Assembly: GCA_002007465.1 (NCBI GenBank) | Contig: LNAC01001856.1 | Coordinates: 1 to 64,000 of the forward strand | Direction: 5' to 3' | DNA length: 64,000 nucleotides | From: Ailurus styani | Taxonomy: Eukaryota; Chordata; Mammalia; Carnivora; Ailuridae | Shown: piece after piece, positions 32,537 through 41,745 of the stretch | Layout: each line of letters begins with the position of its first letter | Position numbering within the stretch: position 1 is the stretch's first letter | The notes under the pieces: generated by a model | Told to the model about the DNA's origin: nothing | Database searches by the model: none | Seen by the model: the letters and a program-made list of their open reading frames with translations, nothing else | Translations under genes and position numbers: made by a program

Positions 32537-33560
32537 GAGAGCACTCCATGCTAAGGCTGCATAACTGGATGGTTGGAGTTGAAGTAGTCGTGGGCTAGTG
32601 TGGTCTTAAGGCTCTCTGCTCAGAAATTGACCTGACAGAAGAGCTGAAATTTATGTGGGTGCAAACCAAGGGGTCCCGGTGTTTTCCATGCAGGATGGCA
32701 GTATGGCTGAAGCTTAAGTAGATGCAGGTTGGTGTGGTTGCTGAGCTCTCTACACAGCAAGACCATTGGCAGGAGAGCTAAAGCTGAAATGGAAGCAAAC
32801 TGGGGTGTCCTGAGTCTCTACCCACACAGGGCACCTTAGCTGAAGGTGAAGTGTCAACCAGAGTGTTCTGGGGCTCTCTACACAGAGGTTGTCCTTGCAG
32901 AGCATGTGCACCTGAGGCAAGTTGTGGACTGAGAATTCATAGGGTTCTCTTCACAGCAGACACCCTCTCAGGATAACTAAAACTGAAGTGGGTGCATGTT
33001 AGGGATTCTGGAGTTCTATTCACTATGATCACCCTGGCAGGATAGCTGAAGCTGAAGTGGGTGTAAACTTGGCAAACCCAAGGTGCTCTGTGCTGGGGTG
33101 CCCTGGTGAGTAAGCCAGAACTGAGGCATTGTGTGGGCCAGGAGATCTGAGTGTTCTCTGTGCAGAAAGCACCCTTGCAGCACCTCTGAAGCTGAAGTGG
33201 GTGTAAGCTGGGGTGTCCTGGCATGTTCACTGGCCATGCTACTAGAGCTGAGGCAGGCACAGTGGAGGGTTTTCCACGGTGCTCCACATAGGGAGTGCCC
33301 TGACAGAGTGGCTGGAATCAAGGCAGTTGCAGGTCAGGGGTTCTCAGGGGGCTTCAAACAGGGAACACCCTATTAGGGAAGCTGGATTTGAAGCAGGCAT
33401 CAGCCAGGAAGTTCTGGAGTGCTCTGTCCTGGGGGTGCCCTAGCAAGCCATCCAAAGCCAAAGAAGTATCAGAATGAAATATTCTGGTGTGCTTTGCCAC
33501 TGTGTCACCTTGGTGCAAAGGTTGGAACAGGGGTGTTCCTTGTGCACTGTCTTGCGGCCA
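32537..33560 (-). repeat. array of ~70-bp monomers in L1M 5' UTR
   Basis: About fifteen diverged tandem units. The phased word '(g)t(g/t)ctctnnncag/ggg' starts near 32539, 32611, 32681, 32745, 32814, 32873, 32942, 33013, 33083, 33152, 33224, 33279, 33347, 33419 and 33489, giving spacings of 69-74 with three shorter units (about 55, 59 and 64). Many units share 'agctgaagctgaagtgggtg' in mid-unit. The array is GC-richer than its surroundings and lies between ORF1 and the 5' end, so it is the promoter/5' UTR region of this old L1. Confidence 0.8.
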
Positions 33561-34059
33561 CATTCGTGGAATGGCTGGGACTGGTGTGCACTATGGACAT
33601 GGGGCTCACTGGAGCAGCAGGCTGGTTAAGGTGCCTGGACTCTGCACTGCTCTGTGTATTCAAGGTGGATGGGGAGTCTAAACCATGTCGCTCTCCAGTC
33701 CCTCTGATCCAGAGAGAGTTTCAGCAGCTTCTCCACTGTTTGGTGGAATTCTAGGGATGGATCTTTCATAAGATAGTTGCCCTTTTAAACTGTGGCTTTT
33801 TTCTGTGCCATAAGGCAGAACAATCTGTTCCCAGTCTCTCAGTGCTATCCTTCCCTACTGCTGTTCTTAGCATTGGGAGTGAAGGTTTCCTTTTTTAACA
33901 AGTCTCTATCTCTCTTGCTGATCTCTTTACCATTCTTTTAAACTTTTATTGCACAGAACATGTTCAGTCAGCCTTCAATTCTCCAGGAGAAATTGCTCTA
34001 TAAATACATGTTATTTGGTGTGTTCCATGGCAGAAGTGAGTTCAGGATCTTCTTATATT

Positions 34060-34068
34060 ACCATCTTG
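34060..34068 (-). promoter_or_regulatory. YY1-like motif at L1M 5' end
   Basis: Plus strand accatcttg, i.e. CAAGATGGT on the minus strand, about 10 bases inside the inferred 5' end at 34078. It supports calling this copy 5'-complete. Confidence 0.5.
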
Positions 34069-34078
34069 AACCAGATCA

Positions 34079-34254
34079 GCTTGTGTTGCAATGATTTTTG
34101 TAGCGATGTGCTTTCAACCTTGTTTTCTTTTGTGTATCTTATGTAGGTATTTTTTTTATGGCTTTCATATAGCTTACATAAAACATAATTATAACAATTG
34201 ATCTTAAGTTAACAACAATTTAAACTCAATTGTATAAAAACTGTAAATTTCACT
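34079..34254 (-). mobile_element. old L1M inter-ORF fragment (left piece)
   Basis: Antisense L1M sequence ('ggctttcatatagcttacat', 'aaacataattataacaattg'). It continues at 39890 after the younger L1 block, since both sides carry the 13-bp word ctctccatagttt and the 39890+ text is the next L1M segment. Confidence 0.65.
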
Positions 34255-34267
34255 CTCTCCATAGTTT

Positions 34268-35305
34268 ATTATTTAAGTGTTACTATTTTTTGTTATTTTT
34301 TAATTAACATATGCATTATTAGTTTCAGAGGTAAAGGTCAGAGATTCATCAGTCTTATATAATATGCAATACTCAATACATCATGTGCCTTATGTAATGT
34401 AAATCACTCAGTTACACCAACCCCCCATGCCTTTTCCTTCCAGCAACTCTCAGTTTATTTCCTAAGATTAAGAGTCTTTCATGTCTCGTCTCCCTCTATG
34501 TTTTCCTCTCTTCCTCTATGATACTTTGCTTTTAAATTACATATATGAGTGGGATCATATGATAATTGTCTTTCTCTGATTGACTTATTTCATGTAGCGT
34601 AATAACCTCAACTTCCATCCACATCGTTGCTAAAGACAAGATTTAAGTTTTTGTTGCCTGAGTAGTATTCCATTGTGTGTGTGTGTGTGTGTGTATCACA
34701 TCATTTTATCCATTCATCTGTCTATGGACATCCAGCCTCTTTCCATTATTAAGCTATTGTGGACATTGCTGCTATAAACGTTGGGGTGTCATAGGTTAGT
34801 TCTATTTTCAACTTTTTGAACAACTTCCATACTGTTTTCCAAAATGGCTGCACCAGCTTGCATTCCCACCAACACTGTAAGAGGGTTACCCTTTCTTCAC
34901 ATCCTCACCAAAATCTATTTTTTCCCTGAGTGGTTAATTCTAGCCATTCTGACCAGTGTGAGGTAGTATCTCATTATGGTTTTGATTTGTATTTCTCTGA
35001 TGCTGAGTGATGTAGAGTGTTTTTTCATGTATCTGTTGGCCATTTGTATGTCTTCTTTGAAGAAATGTCTGTTCATATCTTCTGCCCCTTTCTTGACTGG
35101 TTTGTTCAGTTTTAGGGTGTTGAGTTTGATAAGTTCTTAAGACATCTTTGATACGAGCCCTGTATCTGATAGCCGTTTATAAGTAACTTCTCCCATTCCA
35201 CAGGTTGCCTTTTAATTTTGCTGACTGTTTCCCTTGCCACACAGAAGTGTTTTATTCTTGATGAAGTCCTAATAGTTCATTTTGGCTTTTGATTCTCTAT
35301 TCTTT
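34268..35305 (-). mobile_element. outer L1: 3' UTR and ORF2 C-terminal part
   Basis: Antisense 3' UTR ('attagtttcagaggtaaagg', 'cagcaactctcagtttattt') and ORF2 C-terminus, with a (GT)n at 34674-34694 ('cattgtgtgtgtgtgtgtg') where L1s often carry one. It is more diverged than the copy beginning at 35402. Confidence 0.82.
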
Positions 35306-35401
35306 ATTTTTTAAACTAATAGACTTTATTACATAGAATAGGTTTATATTAACATAATAATTGAATAGATACTATAAAAAGTTTCCCTTTCACCTTTATC
35401 C
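35306..35401. other. short AT-rich spacer between two L1 3' ends
   Basis: About 95 bases I cannot assign. They could be non-L1 filler or part of the tail region of the inner L1. Confidence 0.4.
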
Positions 35402-38400
35402 CTTTTTTTAATCTTTTCATTTTTTCATTATGTTAATCACCATACTGTACATCATTATTTTTTGATGTAATGTTCCATGATACATTGTTTGTGTATAAGA
35501 CCCAGTGCTCCATGCAATCCATACTCTCCTTAATACCCATGACTAGGCTCACCCATCTCCCCATCCCTCTCCCTTCTAAAACCCACAGTTTATTTCCAGG
35601 AGTCCATAGTCTCTCATGGTTCATCTTCCCTTCCACATCTTATTTATCCATTAGTCTCTTGAAGGGCATCTTGGCTCTTTCCACAGTTTGGCTATTGTGG
35701 ACATTGCTGTTATGAACATTGGGGTGTATATGGCCCTTCTTTTCACTACAACTGTATCATTGGGGTAAACACCCAGCAGTACATTTGCTGGGTCATAGGG
35801 TAGCTCTATTTTTAATTTTTTCGGGAACCTCCATACTGTTTTCCAAAGTGGCTGCACAAACTTGTATTCCCACCAAAAGTGTAAGAGGGTTCCTCTTTCT
35901 CCATAGCTTCTCCATCATTTGTTGTTTCTTGCCTTGTCAATTTTTGCCATTCTAACTGGTATACGGTAGTGTATCAATGTGGAATTGATTTGAAATTCCC
36001 TGATGGCTAATGAGGATAAACATATTTTTCATGTCTCTGTTAGCTATTTGTATGTCTTCATTGTAGAAGTGTCTGTTCATGTCTCCTGTCCATTTTTTTG
36101 ACTTGATCTTTTGTTTTTTTGGTGTTGAGATGAGAACTTCTTTATAGATTTTGGATATTAGCCCTTTATCTATGGTGTCATTTGAAAATACATTCTCCCA
36201 TTCTGTGGGTTGCCTCTTTGTTTTGTTGACTCTTCCCATTGCTATGCAGAAGGTTTTATTTTGATGAAGTCCCAAAGTTCATTTTTGCCTTTGTTTCCCT
36301 TGCCTTTGGAGACGTGTCTTGTAAAAAGTTGCTGTGGCCAATGTCAAAGAAGTTACTGCTTATGTTCTCTAGGATTTTGATGTATTCCTGTATCACATTG
36401 AGGTCTTTCATCCATTTTGAGTTTACCTTTGTGTATGGTGTAAGGACATGGTCAAGTTTCATTCTTCTATATATAGCTGTCCAATTTTCCCAGCACTACT
36501 TATTGAAGACACTGTCTATTTTTCACTGGATATTTTTTCCTGCTTTGTTGAAGATTATTTGACCACAGAGTTGAGGACCCATATCTGGGCTATCTATTCT
36601 TTTCCAGTCATCTATGTGTCTGTTTTTGTTCCAGTACCATGCTGTCTTGGTGATCACAGCTTTGTAATATAGCTTGAAGTCAGGCAATGTGATCCCCCCA
36701 GCTTTGTTTTTCTTTTTCAACATTTTATTGGTGATTCAGAGTCTTTCCTGGTTCCATACAAATTTTAGAGTTGTTTGTTCCAGCACTTTGAAAGATGCTA
36801 TTGGTATTTTCATCAGGATGACACTGAACATATAGATTGCTCTGGAAAGCATAAACATTTTAAAAATGCTTATTCTTCTGATCCATGAGCATAGAATGTT
36901 TTTCTATCTTCTTATGTCTTCAGTTTCTTTCTTGAGTGTTCTGTAGTTCATAGAGTATAGATTCTTTGCCTCTTTGGTTAGGTTTATCCTTAGGTATCTT
37001 ATGGGTTTTGGAGCTATTGTAAATTGAATCCATTCTCTAATTTCTCTTTCTACAGTTTCATTGTTAGTGTATAAGAAAGCAAGAGATTTCTGTGCATTGA
37101 TTTTGTATCTTGCCACCTGACTGAATTTCTCTACGAGCTTTAATAATTTGGGGGTCGAGTTTTTTTTGGGTTTTCCGCCTAAAGTATCACGTTATCTGTG
37201 AAGAGAGAAAATTTGACTTCTTCTTTGCCAATATGAATATCTTTTATTTCTTTTTGTTGTCTGAATGCTGTTGCTAGGACTTCTATTACTATGTTGAACA
37301 ATAGTGGCAAGAGTGGGCATCCTTGTCATGTTCCTCATTGTTTCCCCATTGAGAATGATGTTTGCTGTGGGTATTCCATAGATGGATTTTATGATATTGA
37401 GGACTGTTCCATCTATTCCTATACTCTGAAGAATTTTAATTATGTATTTTGTCAAATGCTTTTACTGCATCAATTGAGAGGACCATGTGGTTCTTGTCTC
37501 TCCTCTTAATTTATATGTTCTATTAAATTGATTGATTTGCAGATTTTTTAACGATTTTATTTATTTATTTGACACAGAGATAGAGATCACAAGTAGGCAG
37601 AGAGGTAGGCAGAGAGAGAGAGGGGGAAGCAGGCTTTCTGCTGAGCAGAAAGCCCGATGCGGGCCTCGATCCCAGGACTCTGAGATCATGACCTGAGCCG
37701 AAGGCAGAGGCATTAACCCACTGAGCCATCCAGGCGCGCTGATTTACAAATGGTGAACCACTCTTGAATCCCAGGAATAGACCCCCCTGGTCATGGTGGA
37801 TAATCCTTTTAATGTACTTTTGGATCCTATTAACTAGGATCTTGGTGAAAATTTTGGCAATATTTAACATTATTCATCAGGGATATTCATCTGAAATTCT
37901 CCTTTTTGACGGGGTCTTTGCCTGGTTTTGGGATCAGGTAATGCTGGCCTTACAGAAAGAGTCTGGAAGTTTTCTTTCTGTTTGTATTTCTTGAAATACC
38001 TTCAGGAGAATACGTATTATTTATTCTTTAAATGTTTGATAGAATTCTGAAGGGGTCTATCAGGCCCTGGACTCTTGTTTTTTGGAAGGTTTTTGATCAC
38101 TGCTTCAATCTTGTTACTGGTAATTGGTCTGTTCAGGTTGTCGATTTCCTGCTTCAGTCTTGGTAGTTTATAATTTTCCAGGAATGTATCCATTTCTTCC
38201 AGGTTAATTAACTTATTGGCATATAACTGTTGATAATAATTTCTGATGATTGTTTTTATTTCCCTATTGATCTTTTGCTTAGATGATTTGTCCATTGCAG
38301 TGAGGATGGTGTTAAAGTCTCCTACTATTATTGTATTAATATCAGTGTGTTTCTTTAATGTTGTCATTAATTGGTTTATATAATTGACTTCTCTCATATT

Positions 38401-38574
38401 AGGGGTATAAATATTTATGATTGTTAGATCTTCTTGGATATATACTTTGATTATGATATAGTGTCCTTCTTCATGTCTTAATGCAGTCTTTGTTTTAAAA
38501 TCTAATTTGTTTGACAGAAGGATTGCTACCCCAGCTTTCCTTTGATGTCCATTAACATAATAAATGTTTTCCAT
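35402..38574 (-). pseudogene. young L1 3' UTR and ORF2, degenerate
   Basis: Antisense L1. The 3' UTR (35402-35640) is followed by ORF2. Readable pieces: 35651-35857 ([14 protein letters not shown]), 36256-36462, 36523-36723 ([30 protein letters not shown]), 36904-37116 and 37192-37455 (reverse transcriptase; broken before FADD). 38017-38574 (185 codons) joins endonuclease text ending IIVGDFNT to linker text ...YANKL and [17 protein letters not shown] in one frame. That fusion reflects an internal deletion of roughly 180-200 codons at about 38262. The SINE at 37544-37739 interrupts it. Confidence 0.85.
37544..37739 (-). mobile_element. CAN-SINE inside L1 ORF2
   Basis: Minus-strand SINE of the 'aagtaggcag' subtype. 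Flanks tgatttgcaga (37533-37543) and tgatttacaaa (37740-37750) are an 11-bp target duplication with two changes. The 101-codon frame at 37565-37870 is an accidental L1/SINE fusion. Confidence 0.93.
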
Positions 38575-38819
38575 TCCCTTACTTTCAATCTGGAGGTGTC
38601 TTTGGTTCTAAAATGAGTCTCTTGCAGACAGCATATCAATGGGTCTTGCTTTTTATCCAATCTGATATCCTGTGTCTTTTGATTGGGACATTTGGCCCAT
38701 TCACATTCAGAGTGAGTATTGAAAGATATGAATTTAGTGCCATTGTATAACCTATAAAGTGAATGTTTCTGTATATTGTTTCTTTTCTTATATATTTTAC
38801 TTTCGGGCCCTCTCTTCAC

Positions 38820-39715
38820 TTAAAGGATCCCCTTTAATATTTCTTGCAGAGCTTGTTTAGTGATCACAAATTCTTTTTGTTTCTGTTTATGCTTGAAGCT
38901 TTTTAGCTCTCCTTCTATTTTGCCTAACATCCTTGCTGGATATAGTATTCTTGTCTGCACGTTTTTCCCATTTAACATCCTGAATATATCATACCAGTCC
39001 TTTCTGGCCTTCCAGGTCTCTGTGGATAGATCTTCTGCCAGTCTAATGTTTCTACCCTTGTAGGTTACAGACCTCTTGTCCTGAACTGCTTTCAGGATTT
39101 TCTTTGTCTCTGAGATTTGCAAGTTTCACTATTATATGCTGATGTATTGACATATTTTTACTGATATTGAGGGGGCTTTCCTGTGCCTCCTAGAGTTGAA
39201 TGTCTGCTTCCTTTCCCAAATTAGGGAAGTTCTTCACTATAATTTCCTCCACTATACCTTCTGTCCCTCTGTCTCTCGTTCTTCTTCTTCTGAGATCCCT
39301 ATTCTAATATTGTTTTGCTTTACGGTATCAGTTAGCTCTCAAATTCTCCCCTTGTGACCCAGTTGTTTATCTCTCTTTTTCTCAGCTTTATAATTCCCCA
39401 TCTTTTTGTCTTCTATGTAACTAATTCTCTCTTCTGCCTCATTTATACTAGCAGCCAAAGGCTCTGTTTTTTATTGCATCATATTAATAGCCTTTTTTGT
39501 TTCAACTTGATTAGATTTTAGTTCTTTTATTTCTCCAGAAAGAAATTCTCTTGTGTCTTCTATGCTTTTTTCAAGCTCGGCTATTATGTTTACTACCATT
39601 ATTCTGAACTCTACTTCTGACATCTTACTTATGTCCATAGTGATTAGGTCCCTGGCAGTCAGTACTGCCTCTTCTTCTCTTTTTTGGTGCTTTCCTGTCT
39701 TGTCATTCTTGCAGA
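38820..39715 (-). pseudogene. L1 ORF1, C-terminal domain readable
   Basis: The minus-strand frame 38820-39122 is the ORF1 C-terminal domain: KKILKAVQDKRSVTYKGRNI, then NIRLAEDLSTETWKARKDW, RILYPARMLGKIEGELKSF and ALQEILKGIL at the end. Upstream (39123-39715) the RRM and coiled coil are frame-broken. The inferred start ATG is near 39708, beginning MTRQESTKKEKK-like. Length to the start (~890 bases) suits a complete ORF1 apart from small indels. Confidence 0.87.
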
Positions 39716-39876
39716 AATTGGTCGCTTTTCTATTTGTAGAGTTGAAGGTATTCTTTTCTTTGATATTCAGTCGAGCTTGTAGGTTTTCAGAATTATCTGA
39801 TAGCTATCTAGCTAAATTCCTGGGAGTAGACAAAACTAAACTCTCTTAGTCCTTTGCTATCTTGGACTATATCTCC
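39716..39876 (-). mobile_element. short L1 5' UTR
   Basis: Only about 160 bases separate the ORF1 start from the 5' end marked by the target duplication. The 5'-terminal part has 'tcccaggaatttagctagat' on the minus strand and a near-YY1 motif CAAGATAGC (39864-39856). The 5' UTRs at 7916-8880 and 22051-22945 are about 900 bases, so the middle of this one is missing. Confidence 0.7.
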
Positions 39877-39889
39877 CTCTCCATAGTTT

Positions 39890-41745
39890 TTGTTAATTGA
39901 TGTCACAAGATACTTCTTTTCACATCGTGTTCCAATGTAGAGAATATTTTTGTAACTACACTTATTTTATCTTTTTTGGTCTATTAACTTCTATACTAGA
40001 ATCAAAAGTGATTTACATACCACAGTGAAAATATTAGAACTTTTTTATTTGCTTATATATTTAGGTTTACCAGAGAGATTTTATACTTACATATGCTTTT
40101 GTGGTTTTGTTTAACATCTTTTTTTTTTCAACTTTAGGATTGCATTTATCATTTCTTGTAAGGCAGACTGTGGCAATGAGCTCCTTCAGATTTTGTCTGG
40201 AAATCTTTATTTGTTCCTCAATTTCGAAAGGCAGTTTTACCAGATATAGTATTCTTGGTTAGCAGTTTTTTATTTCCTTTTAGCATTTCAAATATACCAT
40301 CACATTCTCTTCTGGCTTGCAAATTTTCTGCTGAGATATCCACTAACATTTTTGTGAGGATTCCCTTGTGTGTGATGAGTTTTCTCCTGTTGCTTTCAAA
40401 ATTTCCCTTTGTCTTTGACTTTTGACAATTTTTATTTCTTTTTTAAACATTCTGCCCCTTTTTCCAGTCCTGTGACTCACAAAATGCATTTATTGGTCAG
40501 CTTAGCTGACTGCTTAAGTCTCTTGAGGTTTCTTCACTTTTTTTAATTCTTTTTTTTCATTTTGCTTCTCTAACCAGATAATTTCAAATGACCTGTTGTC
40601 AAACTCACTAATTCTTCCTTCTGCCTGATCAAATCTGTTCTTGAAACCCCCTAGTGATTTCTTTTGTTCAATTATTACATTCTCTATCTCCAGAATTTCT
40701 GTTTGATTCTTTTTAAAATATATTTTCTGTCTTTCTTTAAATTCTTATTTGCTCATGCATCATTTCCCTGAGCTTTTTGACCATCTTCATGATGGCTATT
40801 TTGATTTGTTTTGGTAGTAATGTATATGCATCCATTTTATTAGGGTTAATTTCTGGAGATTTTTTTCCCATTGATTTGGCCATTTGTCTTGTTTCTTTGT
40901 ATTACTTGTAACTTTGTGTTTGTACCAACACATTTGAAAAATACTTACATGCATTATACATGGAGAGACTTTCACCATTCAGCCTTGCTAGAGATTGTGG
41001 GGGCGTCTGAAATCTACTCTGTGAATTTATGTTTTCTAGATTGTGCAACTTCCTAATAGAGATTTTCCAGTCTTGGAGCTCATATCTCTCCTTCCAGTTT
41101 TTGCCTGCTGGATTGTGTGTCCATTGAAGCAGCACTATGCCACACAGATTTTTCCCCCCAGTGGCCTCCAGCCATCTAAAGTTTTCCAGGTCCTTTCAGT
41201 ATTTTAAGTTAGACTAGACAGAAAGTGCTCCCTTAGGCAGCCTCCTGCCCCCAAAAGCAAGAGCTTTGGACATATTCTTCACTCTACTTTTTCCTGCTGA
41301 TGCAGAGGTCTCTGAACTGTATTGACTTGTGTCTCCTGTACCACAGGTCCTCTGAAATAGCAGCACACTGCCCAACTATCTTGTTCTCAGTGAGACCCAT
41401 GCAACTAGAGACAGAATCATGTCCATTTGGCAAATCACCCCATCCACTCAGAATATTGGGCCTACAGTCAATTCTCATCTTTCCCTCTCCAGGGAAAAAC
41501 CAGGAACTGGTAGTTTCCTCCCAGTCATGTAATGCTGGGAGCAGGGACTATTATAACAGGGGGACATGAATTTTCTTACTGGCTTTGATATAGCTGGTGG
41601 AATACTCACCTTAGGTATAGGAAACTCTTAACTTGTTTCTGGATTTCTCACAAAATGAATTGGCGTGTGTGTTTTTGTTGAATTATTGCTTCCATCAGGG
41701 GATGCAGGATCTCAGGCTTTCTATTTGACCATCTTGCTGACTTAT
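39890..41745 (-). mobile_element. old L1M: inter-ORF, ORF1 and 5' UTR (right piece)
   Basis: Continuation of the L1M interrupted at 34254. The ORF1 C-terminal end is at about 40130-40440 ('catttcttgtaaggcagac', 'ccagatatagtattcttgg'), then degraded ORF1 and a long 5' UTR. It ends with accatcttg (41728-41736), CAAGATGGT on the minus strand, marking the 5' end near 41745. No coding frame survives; the frames at 40796-41569 are accidental. Confidence 0.7.

Larger units (their letters stand above)
26875..34078 (-). mobile_element. old L1M copy, ORF2 to 5' end, with nested insertions
   Basis: Minus-strand old L1 spanning ORF2 C-terminal region (26875), ORF2 (to ~30700), inter-ORF/ORF1 (~30700-32460) and a long monomeric 5' UTR (to 34078). 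It is interrupted by two small L1s (27121-27390, 27670-28113) and two SINEs (31088-31301, 32062-32280). The left edge lies within ORF2, with no 3' UTR or tail. The right edge carries CAAGATGGT on the minus strand about 10 bases inside, so the 5' end is likely true. Confidence 0.82.
34268..39876 (-). mobile_element. composite young L1 block with 13-bp target duplication
   Basis: Minus-strand L1 block bounded by a perfect target duplication ctctccatagttt (34255-34267 and 39877-39889). It contains two L1 3' ends: one at 34268 running to ~35305 (3' UTR and ORF2 C-terminus) and another at ~35402 running on through ORF2, ORF1 and a short 5' UTR to 39876. The second is therefore nested in, or recombined with, the first. 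A SINE (37544-37739) lies in ORF2. Confidence 0.85.

Noticed and set aside
32537..33560. Regular ~70-bp repeat considered as a CRISPR array
   Set aside because: Units are diverged over their whole length with no conserved repeat/variable spacer pattern, and the setting is a mammalian L1 5' UTR.
32937..33754. Several overlapping frames of 64-116 codons on both strands
   Set aside because: They arise from the GC-richer tandem monomers of the L1 5' UTR, occur in many frames at once and match no protein family.
37565..37870. 101-codon frame
   Set aside because: Accidental fusion of L1 ORF2 with an inserted SINE.
38820..39122. 100-codon ORF1 C-terminal frame considered as an intact small gene
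   Set aside because: It begins mid-protein and sits in a frame-broken ORF1; survival of 100 codons is expected for a relatively young L1.
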